A stretch of 51,950 nt of DNA from contig NZ_LIQQ01000155.1 in the NCBI RefSeq assembly GCF_001418565.1, positions 1 to 51,950 of the forward strand, given 5' to 3'. The notes under the pieces are model-generated. The model was not told the origin of the DNA. It made no database searches and was given only the letters and a program-made list of their open reading frames with translations. A program made the translations under genes and the position numbers. Of the stretch, positions 29,134 to 38,172 are shown piece by piece. This stretch comes from Streptomyces graminilatus. Lineage in GTDB: Bacteria > Actinomycetota > Actinomycetes > Streptomycetales > Streptomycetaceae. Each line of letters opens with the position of its first letter. Within the stretch, counting starts at the first letter, position 1.

Positions 29134-30723
29134 GTGAGCTCGAAACCTGTCGTACTCATCGCTGAAGAGCTGTCGCCCGCGACCGTCGACGCGCTAGGCC
29201 CGGACTTCGAGATCCGGCACTGCAACGGAGCGGACCGAGCCGAACTGCTCCCCGCCATCGCCGACGTCGACGCGATCCTGATCCGCTCGGCCACCAAGGT
29301 CGACGCGGAGGCGGTCGCCGCCGCCCGCAAGCTGAAGGTCGTCGCACGAGCCGGCGTCGGCCTGGACAACGTGGACGTCTCCGCCGCCACCAAGGCCGGC
29401 GTGATGGTCGTCAACGCCCCCACCTCGAACATCGTCACCGCCGCCGAGCTGGCCTGCGGTCTGCTGCTGGCGTCCGCGCGCCACATCCCGCAGGCCAACA
29501 CCGCGCTCAAGAACGGCGAGTGGAAGCGCAACAAGTACACCGGCGTCGAGCTGGCCGAGAAGACCCTCGGTGTCGTGGGCCTCGGGCGCATCGGCGCGCT
29601 CGTCGCGCAGCGCATGTCCGCGTTCGGCATGAAGGTCGTCGCGTACGACCCGTACATCCAGCCCGCGCGAGCCGCGCAGATGGGCGTCAAGGTGCTGTCC
29701 CTCGACGAGCTGCTCGAGGTCTCCGACTTCATCACCGTGCACCTGCCGAAGACCCCGGAGACGGTCGGTCTCATCGGTCACGAGGCGCTGCACAAGGTCA
29801 AGCCGAGCGTGCGCATCGTCAACGCCGCGCGCGGCGGGATCGTCGACGAGGAGGCGCTGTACTCGGCGCTCAAGGAGGGCCGCGTCGCCGGCGCCGGTCT
29901 CGACGTGTACGCGAAGGAGCCCTGCACGGACTCCCCGCTGTTCGAGCTGGACCAGGTCGTCTGCACCCCGCACCTCGGCGCGTCCACGGACGAGGCGCAG
30001 GAGAAGGCGGGCATCGCCGTCGCCCGTTCCGTCCGCCTCGCGCTCGCCGGTGAGCTGGTCCCGGACGCGGTGAACGTCCAGGGCGGCGTCATCGCCGAGG
30101 ACGTCAAGCCGGGTCTGCCGCTCGCCGAGAAGCTCGGCCGGATCTTCACCGCCCTCGCGGGCGAGGTCGCGGTCCGGCTCGACGTCGAGGTGTACGGCGA
30201 GATCACCCAGCACGACGTCAAGGTGCTCGAACTCTCCGCGCTGAAGGGCGTGTTCGAGGACGTCGTCGACGAGACCGTGTCGTATGTCAACGCCCCGCTG
30301 TTCGCGCAGGAGCGCGGCGTCGAGGTACGGCTGACGACCAGCTCGGAGTCGGCCGACCACCGCAACGTGGTGACCGTGCGCGGCACGCTCTCCAACGGCG
30401 AGGAGGTGTCGGTCTCCGGCACGCTCGCCGGTCCCAAGAACCACCAGAAGATCGTCGCGGTCGGCGACTACGACGTCGACCTCGCGCTCGCCGACCACAT
30501 GGTCGTGTACCGGTACGCGGACCGGCCGGGTGTGGTCGGCACGGTCGGCCGGATCTTCGGTGAGGCCGGGATCAACATCGCCGGGATGCAGGTTTCGCGG
30601 TCGGTGGCGGGTGGGGAGGCGCTGGCCGTCCTTACCGTCGATGACACGGTTGCGCCCGGCGTGCTGGCGGAGGTCGCCGAGGAAATTGGGGCGACCTCGG
30701 CTCGTTCGGTGAACCTGGTCTGA
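29134..30723 (+). CDS. serA: D-3-phosphoglycerate dehydrogenase
   Basis: The 529-aa enzyme performs the first step of serine synthesis (3-phosphoglycerate to 3-phosphohydroxypyruvate with NAD+). It is the long form (type 1). The catalytic and nucleotide-binding domains contain ARAGVGLDNVDV, GVVGLGRIGALVAQRM, NAARGGIVDEEAL (Arg), a Glu in YAKEPCTDSPLF, and PHLGASTDEAQEKAG (His). A substrate-binding intervening domain (about 315-450) and a C-terminal ACT domain follow (VVYRYADRPGVVGTVGRIFGEAGINIAGM), where serine inhibits the M. tuberculosis enzyme. GTG start with GAGTGAGGA upstream. Confidence 0.96.
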   Translation: MSSKPVVLIAEELSPATVDALGPDFEIRHCNGADRAELLPAIADVDAILIRSATKVDAEAVAAARKLKVVARAGVGLDNVDVSAATKAGVMVVNAPTSNIVTAAELACGLLLASARHIPQANTALKNGEWKRNKYTGVELAEKTLGVVGLGRIGALVAQRMSAFGMKVVAYDPYIQPARAAQMGVKVLSLDELLEVSDFITVHLPKTPETVGLIGHEALHKVKPSVRIVNAARGGIVDEEALYSALKEGRVAGAGLDVYAKEPCTDSPLFELDQVVCTPHLGASTDEAQEKAGIAVARSVRLALAGELVPDAVNVQGGVIAEDVKPGLPLAEKLGRIFTALAGEVAVRLDVEVYGEITQHDVKVLELSALKGVFEDVVDETVSYVNAPLFAQERGVEVRLTTSSESADHRNVVTVRGTLSNGEEVSVSGTLAGPKNHQKIVAVGDYDVDLALADHMVVYRYADRPGVVGTVGRIFGEAGINIAGMQVSRSVAGGEALAVLTVDDTVAPGVLAEVAEEIGATSARSVNLV

Positions 30724-30736
30724 GGTGAGCGTGTCT

Positions 30737-30815
30737 CTGGGGGCTCCGCCCCCAGACCCCCGTTCGCCCTGAACGGGCTCGTCCTCAAACTCCCCCAGAG
30801 GGGGGACCCCAACGG
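30737..30815 (+). repeat. Streptomyces-type intergenic GC-rich repeat
   Basis: The perfect hairpin CTGGGGGC-tcc-GCCCCCAG (30737-30755) and the hairpin CCCGTTC-gccct-GAACGGG (30759-30777), followed by GTCCTCAAAC and CCAGAGGGGGG, make up the common intergenic element found many times in Streptomyces genomes, often downstream of genes. It probably also helps terminate serA. Confidence 0.65.
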
Positions 30816-30845
30816 GCTGAAGATGCGTGCCCGAGCTTGTACGTG

Positions 30846-30886
30846 AACGCGGGCCGACCGAGAATCCTCGGTCGGCCCGCGTTTTT
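30846..30886. terminator. Very strong terminator between serA and the MFS gene
   Basis: A perfect 17-bp inverted repeat (arms 30846-30862 and 30867-30883, loop AATC) ends in TTTTT on the + strand. It lies between convergent serA and MFS genes, so it can stop both, with the better U-tract for serA. Confidence 0.92.
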
Positions 30887-30894
30887 CGTTGCCC

Positions 30895-32457
30895 TCAGAC
30901 GCGGCAGCCCTCCGCTTCCGCCCCCTCTGCCTCCTCAGCGGAGGCGTCCCGCACCGTCACGCCCCGAAGCGCCCGAGCCGCCAGTACCGCCGCCCCCAGC
31001 AGCACCACCACCCCCGCGATCGCAGCCGCCTGCATGCCGTGGGTGTACGCCTCCCTGGCCGTCGTGATCAGCGCGTCTCCCGTGCGCGCCGGGAGTTGCC
31101 GGGCCACGGCCAGGGCGCCGCCCAGGGTTTCGCGGGCCGTGTCGGGGGCCGAGGCCGGGATGTCGTGGCGGTAGACCGCCGTACCGATCGAGCCCAGTAC
31201 CGCCATGCCGAGCGCGCCGCCGAACTCCGCGCCCGTCTCCAGCAGGGAGGCGGCGGCGCCGGCCTTGTCGAGGGGGGCGGTGCTCAGGCCCAGGTCCATC
31301 ATCTGGGACATCACGACGACGATGCCGGCCGCGAGGACACCCGCCCCGGCCAGTACCAGCCAAAGCGAGTCCGTGCCGGCCAGGGCCAGCAGCCCGTATC
31401 CGCCCGCCGCCGTGACGAAGCCGCCGGCGACGACCTTGGCGCGCTCAACGCCCCGCTGGACCAGTGCGGCGGCGACGGGAGCCGCGACACCGACCAGGAC
31501 CGTCGGCAGCAGGCCCCACAGCGCGGCCTCGATGGAGCTTTTGCCGAGCACCGACTGGAGGTACTGCGTGGTGAAGTACGCCGAACCCATCATCGCGAAC
31601 GCCGAGAGCAGGTTCAGGGTGACGGCCGGGCCGAAGCCCCGTCCCCGGAACAGCGCGGGGGAGATGAGGGGCGAGGCGGCCGTGCGCTGGCGCTGGACGA
31701 ACAGGTACGCGAAGAACAGGCCGACGGTGACCGAGACGACGTACTCCGTGTGCCAGCCCTCCGACGGGATCTCCTTCAGGCCGTAGATCACGGGGAGGAC
31801 CGCCGCCATCGACAGGGGGACGCTGAGGAGGTCGAAGCGGCCGGGGTTCGGGTTCTTCGACTCCGGGAGCAGGACCGGGCCCAGGACCAGCAGCAGTGCC
31901 ATCGCGGGCAGGTTGACCAGGAAGACCGAGCCCCACCAGAAGTACTGGACCAGCAGTCCGCTCATCACCGAGCCGAGGGCGATGCCGCCGGTCATCACGC
32001 CGGACCACATGCCGATCGCCTTGGCGCGCTGGCCGGGGTCGCGGAACATCGCGCGGACCAGGGCCATCGTGGACGGCATCAGGGTCGCGCCGCCGATGCC
32101 GAGGACCGCACGGGCCGCGATCAGGGTCTCGGCGCTGTTGGCGTAGGCGGCGAGCAGGGAGCCCCCGCCGAAGGCGGCGGCGCCGAGGAGGAGGAGCCGG
32201 CGGCGGCCGATGCGGTCGCCGAGGGAGCCCATCGTCATCAGCAGGCCGGCCAGCACGAAGGCGTAGATGTCGAAGATCCAGAGCTGCTGGGTGCCGGTCG
32301 GCGCCAGGTCGGCGCTGATCGCGGGGACCGCGAAGTAGAGGACGGACACGTCCATCGAGACCAGCAGCAGGGGCAGCATCAGCACGCCCAGAGCGGTCCA
32401 TTCGCGGCGGCCGGCGCGGGCGTCGGGGGAAGCGGTCGTGCTTGTCGGGTTCGTCAT
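30895..32457 (-). CDS. MFS drug-efflux transporter (DHA2, 14-TM type)
   Basis: A 520-aa major facilitator of the drug:H+ antiporter-2 family, which exports small toxic compounds using the proton gradient. Hydrophobicity fits 14 helices. Motif A is recognisable (GSLGDRIGRRRLLLLG), as are the early SMDVSVLYFAVPAISADL and WIFDIYAFVLAGLLMTMG, and GGATLMPSTMALVRAMF in the first half. The gene starts 7 nt after a TATATT -10, so the mRNA is probably leaderless. It is divergent from a TetR repressor gene; twin operator-like repeats cover its -35. This is a standard self-regulated efflux pair. The exported compound is unknown. Confidence 0.94.
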   Translation of the reverse strand: MTNPTSTTASPDARAGRREWTALGVLMLPLLLVSMDVSVLYFAVPAISADLAPTGTQQLWIFDIYAFVLAGLLMTMGSLGDRIGRRRLLLLGAAAFGGGSLLAAYANSAETLIAARAVLGIGGATLMPSTMALVRAMFRDPGQRAKAIGMWSGVMTGGIALGSVMSGLLVQYFWWGSVFLVNLPAMALLLVLGPVLLPESKNPNPGRFDLLSVPLSMAAVLPVIYGLKEIPSEGWHTEYVVSVTVGLFFAYLFVQRQRTAASPLISPALFRGRGFGPAVTLNLLSAFAMMGSAYFTTQYLQSVLGKSSIEAALWGLLPTVLVGVAAPVAAALVQRGVERAKVVAGGFVTAAGGYGLLALAGTDSLWLVLAGAGVLAAGIVVVMSQMMDLGLSTAPLDKAGAAASLLETGAEFGGALGMAVLGSIGTAVYRHDIPASAPDTARETLGGALAVARQLPARTGDALITTAREAYTHGMQAAAIAGVVVLLGAAVLAARALRGVTVRDASAEEAEGAEAEGCRV

Positions 32458-32464
32458 GGCAGTG

Positions 32465-32493
32465 AATATACGGACGTCTTAAACGGTTGTCTA
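32465..32493 (-). promoter_or_regulatory. Promoter of the MFS gene
   Basis: On the minus strand, TAGACA (32493-32488) is separated by exactly 17 bp from TATATT (32470-32465), which is 7 nt before the ATG. The -35 lies within the first operator repeat. Confidence 0.7.
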
Positions 32494-32529
32494 GAACGGT
32501 CGTGTAATTCGTTTGTCTAGGACGGTCGT
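32484..32529. promoter_or_regulatory. Twin TetR operator candidates
   Basis: CGGTTGTCTAGAACGGTCGT (32484-32503) and CGTTTGTCTAGGACGGTCGT (32510-32529) match at 18 of 20 positions and are 26 bp apart, centred on CTAG. They sit between the MFS and TetR genes and overlap the MFS promoter. Binding by the neighbouring TetR protein is inferred. Confidence 0.75.
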
Positions 32530-32541
32530 ATGGATCGCGGG

Positions 32542-32547
32542 TAGGGT
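32542..32547 (+). promoter_or_regulatory. -10 element of the TetR gene
   Basis: TAGGGT lies 6 nt before ATG 32554, suggesting a leaderless mRNA. Confidence 0.5.
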
Positions 32548-32553
32548 GGTCGC

Positions 32554-33147
32554 ATGGGACATCGCGAGGATCTGCTCGAAGGCGCGAAGCGCTGCCTGCT
32601 GGAGAAGGGCTTCGCGCGCACGACCGCGCGCGACATCGTCAAGGAGTCGGGCACCAACCTGGCGTCGATCGGCTACCACTACGGCTCGAAGGACAAGCTC
32701 CTCGCGGAGGCGTACGTCTCCCTGGTGGAGGGGCTCTCCGACGACTTCAGCCCCGCCGCGGGGGCCTCCGACGACACCGGACCCGGTTCGCTCGACCGGT
32801 TCCAGGAGGTCTGGTCGAACATCATCGCCACCATGCGTCAGCCGGGTTCGCTGTGGCGCCTGAGCATGGAGATCGTGGTCATGGGAGACCAACTGCCCGC
32901 CGTCCGCGACCACTTGGCGCAGGCCCAGCGTGAGGCGGGGCGCGGCCTCATCCCGATGTTCCTCGGGGGCAAGGAGGAGGACGTGCCGGAGGACGACGTC
33001 GACTCCGTCGGCAAGTTCTACAACGTCCTGATGACCGGGCTCATCTGCCAGTACGTCTTCGACCCGACGACGGCACCGAGCGCGGAGCAGCTCACGGAGG
33101 GGCTGCGCCGGGTCATCGGGGCGGCTCGGGCCCAGGAGCCGTCCTAG
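32554..33147 (+). CDS. TetR family repressor
   Basis: A 197-aa one-component regulator with an N-terminal helix-turn-helix (HREDLLEGAKRCLLEKGFARTTARDIVKESGTNLASIGYHYGSKDKLL, typical of the family) and a ligand-binding helical domain of variable sequence. It is divergent from the MFS exporter, with two near-identical operator candidates between them, so it probably represses both genes until an exporter substrate binds. It ends 4 bp before the convergent PucR gene. Confidence 0.93.
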   Translation: MGHREDLLEGAKRCLLEKGFARTTARDIVKESGTNLASIGYHYGSKDKLLAEAYVSLVEGLSDDFSPAAGASDDTGPGSLDRFQEVWSNIIATMRQPGSLWRLSMEIVVMGDQLPAVRDHLAQAQREAGRGLIPMFLGGKEEDVPEDDVDSVGKFYNVLMTGLICQYVFDPTTAPSAEQLTEGLRRVIGAARAQEPS

Positions 33148-33151
33148 GGAT

Positions 33152-34351
33152 TCAGGGGTTGCCCCGGAGCCTGGCGCCCTTCAGTGCCATGTGCAGCAGC
33201 AGGCGGTCCTCGCCCTCGTCCAGGTCCAGGCCCGTCAGCTGCTCCACCCGGGACAGGCGGTAGTAGAGCGTCTGGCGGTGGATGCCCAGTTCGGCGGCGG
33301 TGCGGCCCGCCTGGCCCGCGCGGTCGAGGTAGACCTCGGTGGTGCGGGCCAGTTCCCGGTGGGCGGGGGCGAGCAGGGTGCGTACGGCGGGGTCCTGGGC
33401 CGCGTCCGGGGGCAGCGCGGTGAGCAGGCGGTACGGGCCGATCGCGCCCCACTCCGTGACCGGGCCGAGACGCGGTTCCGCCAGGGCCGCGCGGGCCGCC
33501 GCCGAGGCCTCCCGCCAGCCGGCGTCCAGACCGGCGAGGCCGGTGCGCGGCGCGCCGACACCGGCCGCGACCGTGCTCTCGGTGCCTCCCGTCTCCTTCA
33601 GCACCCGGGAGGCGGCCGTCAGTGCCGGGGCGGGTACGTCCGTCGCGCGCAGCCGGATCAGCAGCGCCAGGCTCTGGGCCGCCGGGCCCCACGGCACCGT
33701 GCACACCGCCGTCGCGTGCGGCACCGTACGGGCCGACGGGGCGTCGTCCGGATCCGCCGACGGCCAGGGCGCCACGCACACCACCGCGTGCGGGCCCTCG
33801 CCGCGCGCTCCCAGGGCCGTGCGCAGCGCCGCCACCGCCATGTCCCGCTGCCAGCCGCGCTCGGCGGTCAGCACCGTCCGGAACTCCCGGGTCAGGTCGG
33901 CGCCCGTCTGCGCGTCGTCCGCGAGCAGCGCGCCGATCCGGTCCGCCACCTCCATGGCCGCCGTGAGCTGCTCCGCCGAGGGCCCCGGATCGTCGTCCAG
34001 CAGCCAGACGTAGCCGAGAACGACACCCCGATGGCGTACGGGGAGACAGATCCGGCCCCGGTAGACGCCCGCCTCCGGGGTGGGCGGGATACGCACCGGG
34101 CCACTCGCACGTGTGATGCCGAAGCCCTCGAACCATTCGCGCACCGCCGGTGTCGAGCGCCGGGTCAGGATCGAGCGGGCGCGCACCGGGTCGAGCGCCG
34201 ACGCGTCCAGCTCGCCCTCGCTGTCATAGGCGCCGAAGGCGAGCAGTTCGAAGTCACGGTTCTCCAGTGTCGCCGGGGCGCCGAGAAGCTCCGAGATGTC
34301 GTCCACCAGTTCCTGGTAGTCGCCGTGGTGGTCGCCGCTGGCCTGGCTCAT
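33152..34351 (-). CDS. PucR-type regulator of proline catabolism (putative)
   Basis: A 399-aa regulator. The middle contains a GAF-like segment ([25 protein letters not shown]). The C-terminus is a PucR/CdaR-type helix-turn-helix: [38 protein letters not shown] followed by [11 protein letters not shown]. It is divergent from proline dehydrogenase, so control of proline use is the natural inference, as described for PutR-like proteins in actinomycetes. ATG 34351 is chosen because GAGAAT lies 6 nt upstream on the minus strand; in-frame ATG 34390 would add 13 residues. Confidence 0.88.
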   Translation of the reverse strand: MSQASGDHHGDYQELVDDISELLGAPATLENRDFELLAFGAYDSEGELDASALDPVRARSILTRRSTPAVREWFEGFGITRASGPVRIPPTPEAGVYRGRICLPVRHRGVVLGYVWLLDDDPGPSAEQLTAAMEVADRIGALLADDAQTGADLTREFRTVLTAERGWQRDMAVAALRTALGARGEGPHAVVCVAPWPSADPDDAPSARTVPHATAVCTVPWGPAAQSLALLIRLRATDVPAPALTAASRVLKETGGTESTVAAGVGAPRTGLAGLDAGWREASAAARAALAEPRLGPVTEWGAIGPYRLLTALPPDAAQDPAVRTLLAPAHRELARTTEVYLDRAGQAGRTAAELGIHRQTLYYRLSRVEQLTGLDLDEGEDRLLLHMALKGARLRGNP

Positions 34352-34357
34352 GGGGGC

Positions 34358-34363
34358 ATTCTC
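34358..34363 (-). promoter_or_regulatory. -10 element of the PucR-type gene
   Basis: GAGAAT on the minus strand, 6 nt from ATG 34351, suggesting leaderless expression. Confidence 0.4.
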
Positions 34364-34452
34364 GCGTATTCCGGCGCCCGCTTCAGACATTTGTATGAGA
34401 TCTGGGGCACGGATGCGTGACAGGTGTCGATGGCCCACGATCGGAGAGATCC

Positions 34453-34513
34453 CTAGGTTTCACGGTGGTTCTCCGGTTCTCCGGTTTCCGTCTACCGGCC
34501 TTTTGTGGAGGTG
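34453..34513 (+). promoter_or_regulatory. Proline dehydrogenase -10, tandem repeats and ribosome site
   Basis: TAGGTT (34453-34458) is a possible -10. It is followed by three 8-bp direct repeats GGTTCTCC, GGTTCTCC, GGTTTCCG (34467-34490), then GGAGGTG (34507-34513) as ribosome site 4 nt before GTG 34518. The repeats may be regulator sites. Confidence 0.4.
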
Positions 34514-34517
34514 CCCC

Positions 34518-35444
34518 GTGCTGGGTCCCGTGATTCTCGCCGCCTCGCGCAGCGACCGGATGCGCCGACTGATCTCGGCGGCCCCGGTGACCAGGCCGGT
34601 CGTCGAGCGTTTCATCCCCGGCGAGACGGTCGACGACGTCGTACCGATCGTCCAGGACCTCACCGGCCATGGACTCCAGGTCACCCTGGACGTCGTCGGC
34701 GAGGACATCACCAGCCCCGGCCAGGCCGCCGCCGCCCGGGACGCCTATCTGGAGCTGGTCGAGCGGCTCGGCGAACTGGAACTGGGCACCCGCGCCGAGA
34801 TGTCCGTCAAGCTGTCGCTGTTCGGGCAGGCGCTGCCGGGCGGCCACGAGCTGGCCCTCGCCAACATCCGGCCCGTCGTCGAGGCCGCCGCCGCGATCGG
34901 TACGACGGTCACACTCGACGCCGAGGACCACACCACCCTCGACTCGATGTTCGCCATCCACGAGGAACTTCGGAAGGACTTCCCGCAGACCGGCTGCGTC
35001 ATCCAGGCCTACCTGTACCGCACCGAGGCCGACGCCCGCCGCCTCGCCGACAGCGGCAGCCGTGTACGGCTGGTCAAGGGCGCGTACAAGGAGCCCGCCG
35101 AGGTCGCCTACCAGCAGAAGTCGGAGACGGACAAGGCGTACGTCCGTGTTCTGCGCATCCTGATGGAGGGCGAGGGGTACCCGATGGTCGGGTCCCACGA
35201 CCCGCGCCTCATCTCCATCGCCCAGGAACTCGCCCGGCGAGCCGGCCGCAAGCCCGACGAGTACGAGTTCCAGATGCTGTACGGGATCAGAAGCGACGAA
35301 CACCTGCGGCTCGCCGCCGAAGGGCACCGGATGCGCGTCTACACCGCCTACGGGACGGACTGGTACGGCTACTTCATGCGTCGCTTGGCCGAACGCCCCG
35401 CCAACCTGCTGTTTTTCGCCCGCTCGATCCTCACCAAGGGCTAG
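34518..35444 (+). CDS. Proline dehydrogenase (monofunctional)
   Basis: A 308-aa FAD enzyme that oxidises proline to pyrroline-5-carboxylate. Family features are VVERFIPGETVDDVVPIVQDL, VTLDVVGEDIT, AEMSVKLSLFGQALPG, TLDAEDHTTLDSMF, VIQAYLYRTEADARRLADSG, RLVKGAYKEP, VGSHDPRLISIAQEL, and the late EFQMLYGIRSDEHLRLAAEGHRMRVYTAYGTDWYGYFMRRLAERPAN region. The short monofunctional form is normal for Gram-positives. GTG 34518 is fixed by GGAGGTG just upstream. It precedes P5C dehydrogenase by 89 bp, so both pathway steps are together. Confidence 0.95.
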   Translation: MLGPVILAASRSDRMRRLISAAPVTRPVVERFIPGETVDDVVPIVQDLTGHGLQVTLDVVGEDITSPGQAAAARDAYLELVERLGELELGTRAEMSVKLSLFGQALPGGHELALANIRPVVEAAAAIGTTVTLDAEDHTTLDSMFAIHEELRKDFPQTGCVIQAYLYRTEADARRLADSGSRVRLVKGAYKEPAEVAYQQKSETDKAYVRVLRILMEGEGYPMVGSHDPRLISIAQELARRAGRKPDEYEFQMLYGIRSDEHLRLAAEGHRMRVYTAYGTDWYGYFMRRLAERPANLLFFARSILTKG

Positions 35445-35533
35445 ACCCGGCTGGATCAAGGGCTGAGACCAAGGATTCGGCCCCTCCACACACACCCACC
35501 CGCTCACTCGCCCCGCAAGGAGATTCGGAAGCC

Positions 35534-37174
35534 ATGGACGCCGTCACCCAGGTCCCCACCCCCGTCAACGAGCCGGTGCACGGTTACGCCCCCGGGTCGC
35601 CCGAGCGGGCCCGGCTGGAGGCCAGGCTCAAGGAGCTGGCCGAGAACCCCGTCGACCTGCCGATGACCATCGGCGGCGAGCGGCGCATGGGCGGCGGCGA
35701 GCGGTTCGACGTCGTACAGCCGCACAACCGCAAGGCCCGCCTCGGCACCTACGCCAACGCCACCCGGCAGGACGCCCAGGACGCGATCGACGCGGCCCTC
35801 GCCGCCGCGCCCGCCTGGCGCGCGATGTCGTTCGACGACCGTGCCGCGATCATCCTGCGCGCCGCCGAACTGCTGGCCGGCCCCTGGCGCGAGACCCTCG
35901 CCGCGTCCACCATGCTCGGCCAGTCGAAGACCGCCCAGCAGGCCGAGATCGACTGTCCGTGCGAGCTGGTCGATTTCTGGCGCTTCAACGTCAAGTACGC
36001 GCGCGACCTGCTCGCCGAGCAGCCGCCCGCCAACTCCCCGGGCGTCTGGAACCGTCTCGACCACCGCCCCCTCGAAGGGTTCGTCTACGCGATCACCCCC
36101 TTCAACTTCACGGCGATCGCGGGCAACCTGCCCACCGCGCCCGCCCTCATGGGGAACGTGGTGGTGTGGAAGCCGTCCCCGACGCAGACCCACGCCGCTG
36201 TCCTTCTGATGCGGTTGCTGGAGGAGGCCGGGCTCCCCAAGGGCGTCATCAACCTCGTCACCGGTGACGGCATCGAGGTCTCCGAGGTGGCCCTGGTCCA
36301 CCGGGATCTGGCCGGCATCCACTTCACCGGGTCGACGAAGACCTTCCAGCACCTGTGGAAGACGGTCGGCGCGAACATCGAGAAGTACCGGTCGTACCCG
36401 CGTCTCGTAGGTGAGACCGGCGGCAAGGACTTCGTCGTCGCCCACCCGAGCGCCGACCGGGCGGTCCTCAAGACGGCCCTCACACGCGGAGCCTTCGAGT
36501 ACCAGGGCCAGAAGTGCAGCGCGACCTCCCGCGCCTACATCCCGGCCTCCATCTGGAACGACGGCTTCCGGGAGGAGTTCGCCGCCGAGGTCGACCAGTT
36601 GACGATGGGTGACGTCACCGACCTGTCCAACTTCATTGGCGCGGTCATCGACGATCGTGCCTTCGCCAAGAACAAGGCGGCCATCGACCGCGCGAAGTCC
36701 GACCCGACGTGCACGATCGTGGCGGGCGGCTCGTACGACGACTCGGTCGGGTACTTCGTCCGCCCGACGGTCGTGGAGTGCACGGATCCGGCCAACCAGG
36801 TCTTCACCACCGAGTACTTCGGCCCGTTCCTCGCCGTGTACGTCTACGACGACAGCTCGGCCGACGCCTACGACGTCATGCTGACGCAGATGGAGTCCGT
36901 GTCCGACTACGCGCTGACCGGATCGGTCATCTCCGGTGACCGCGCGGCAGCCGCGCACACGATGGAGAAGCTGCGCTACGCGGCCGGCAACTTCTACATC
37001 AACGACAAGTCGACCGGCGCGGTCGTCGGCCAGCAGCCGTTCGGCGGCGGGCGCGCGTCCGGCACCAACGACAAGGCGGGCGCCCCGCAGAACCTGATGC
37101 GCTGGACCCTGACCCGCGCCATCAAGGAAACCCTGGTCGCTCCGACCGATTTCGGGTACCCGCACATGGGGTGA
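35534..37174 (+). CDS. 1-Pyrroline-5-carboxylate dehydrogenase
   Basis: A 546-aa aldehyde dehydrogenase that converts pyrroline-5-carboxylate (glutamate semialdehyde) to glutamate with NAD+, completing proline degradation. It shows GNVVVWKPSPTQTHAAVL, HFTGSTKTFQHLW, the general base Glu294 (GETGGKDFVV) and the catalytic Cys328 (GQKCSATSRAYIP), then TEYFGPFLAVYVYDD and FGGGRASGTNDKAG near the end, all typical of the PutA/P5CDH group. ATG 35534 with AAGGAG at 35517-35522. It shares an operon with proline dehydrogenase. Confidence 0.96.
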   Translation: MDAVTQVPTPVNEPVHGYAPGSPERARLEARLKELAENPVDLPMTIGGERRMGGGERFDVVQPHNRKARLGTYANATRQDAQDAIDAALAAAPAWRAMSFDDRAAIILRAAELLAGPWRETLAASTMLGQSKTAQQAEIDCPCELVDFWRFNVKYARDLLAEQPPANSPGVWNRLDHRPLEGFVYAITPFNFTAIAGNLPTAPALMGNVVVWKPSPTQTHAAVLLMRLLEEAGLPKGVINLVTGDGIEVSEVALVHRDLAGIHFTGSTKTFQHLWKTVGANIEKYRSYPRLVGETGGKDFVVAHPSADRAVLKTALTRGAFEYQGQKCSATSRAYIPASIWNDGFREEFAAEVDQLTMGDVTDLSNFIGAVIDDRAFAKNKAAIDRAKSDPTCTIVAGGSYDDSVGYFVRPTVVECTDPANQVFTTEYFGPFLAVYVYDDSSADAYDVMLTQMESVSDYALTGSVISGDRAAAAHTMEKLRYAAGNFYINDKSTGAVVGQQPFGGGRASGTNDKAGAPQNLMRWTLTRAIKETLVAPTDFGYPHMG

Positions 37175-37205
37175 AACGCCCTCGCGAGCCAGGTCATGGG
37201 CAGGG

Positions 37206-37211
37206 CAGACT
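37206..37211 (+). promoter_or_regulatory. -10 element of the alpha/beta hydrolase gene
   Basis: CAGACT lies 6 nt before ATG 37218 with no ribosome site between them. Confidence 0.4.
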
Positions 37212-37217
37212 CGGCCC

Positions 37218-38090
37218 ATGACCTGGACGCGGAGTGAGCAGGAGACCGTACGGACCGACGACGGGACAAGGCTCTGGGCCCGCCGGTCGGGCCGGGGCGA
37301 GCCATTGGTGCTGTGCCACGGCGGGCCCGGGCTGTGGGACATGTTCGACGACGTCGCCGAGCTCGTCGGAGATCTGGCCTCGGTGGTCCGCTGGGACCAG
37401 CGCGGCTGCGGGCGCTCGGACCCGTCCGACGGGCCGTGGACGAGCGAGCGGGCCGTGGCCGATCTTGACGCCGTACGAGGGCACTTCGGCCTGGACCGGA
37501 TGGTGCTGCTCGGCCACTCCTGGGGCGCGCAACTGGCCCTGAACTATGCGCTGGCCCATCCGGAGCGGGTCAGCGCCCTCCTCTATGTGAGCGGTACGGG
37601 AATCGGTCCGGACACCGACTGGCACGACGCCTTCCAGCGCAACTTCCATGCCCGCCTGGCGGAGTCGCCCGAACTCGTCGCCCGCTGGCACGAGTTGGGT
37701 GACCGTCAGGCGTCCGGACTGTCCGAGGCGGAGGAGCGGGAGCGTGCCGTGCTGCGGTGGTCGGCCGAATTCACGGAGCGGGAGCGGGCGTTGGACCACG
37801 CCCGGCGCATGGCCGAACCTTGGTTCGGCGTCAACTCCGCCTCCAACCAGGCCTTCAACGCTGAGCGGAAGCGGACCTGGGGCACACCCGCCCTGTACGA
37901 CCGCTGCCGGGCGCTCGACGTTCCCGTGGTCATCGTCGACGGGCCGGCCGACATCCGCCCCCGTACGGCGGTGGACTCCCTGGAACGGGCCCTGCCGAGC
38001 GTACGAAGGGTGATCCTGCCCGAAGCCGGGCATCTCCCGTGGGTCGAGGACCCGACGGGCTTCCGGCAGGCTGTCGCATCGGTGCTGTGA
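37218..38090 (+). CDS. Alpha/beta hydrolase (proline iminopeptidase-like)
   Basis: A 290-aa alpha/beta hydrolase. It has LVLCHGGPGLWDMFDDVAEL (oxyanion region with the HGGPG motif typical of proline iminopeptidases), the following RWDQRGCGRSDPS, the nucleophile elbow LLGHSWGAQLAL (Ser101), a cap region with many Glu/Arg, then VPVVIVDGPADIRP (acid Asp) and LPEAGHLPWVEDP (His). The HGGPG and WDQRGCGRS motifs suggest an aminopeptidase releasing N-terminal proline, which would fit beside proline catabolism, but other esterase activity is equally possible. It starts 43 nt after P5C dehydrogenase. Confidence 0.88.
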   Translation: MTWTRSEQETVRTDDGTRLWARRSGRGEPLVLCHGGPGLWDMFDDVAELVGDLASVVRWDQRGCGRSDPSDGPWTSERAVADLDAVRGHFGLDRMVLLGHSWGAQLALNYALAHPERVSALLYVSGTGIGPDTDWHDAFQRNFHARLAESPELVARWHELGDRQASGLSEAEERERAVLRWSAEFTERERALDHARRMAEPWFGVNSASNQAFNAERKRTWGTPALYDRCRALDVPVVIVDGPADIRPRTAVDSLERALPSVRRVILPEAGHLPWVEDPTGFRQAVASVL

Positions 38091-38172
38091 TCAGCCCGCG
38101 CGGGTCGTGCGGCCCGGCCGGCGCCGATCCGTTTCGCGGCTGCCTGGCCGCGTGCGTTTCAGCGGATTCTCT

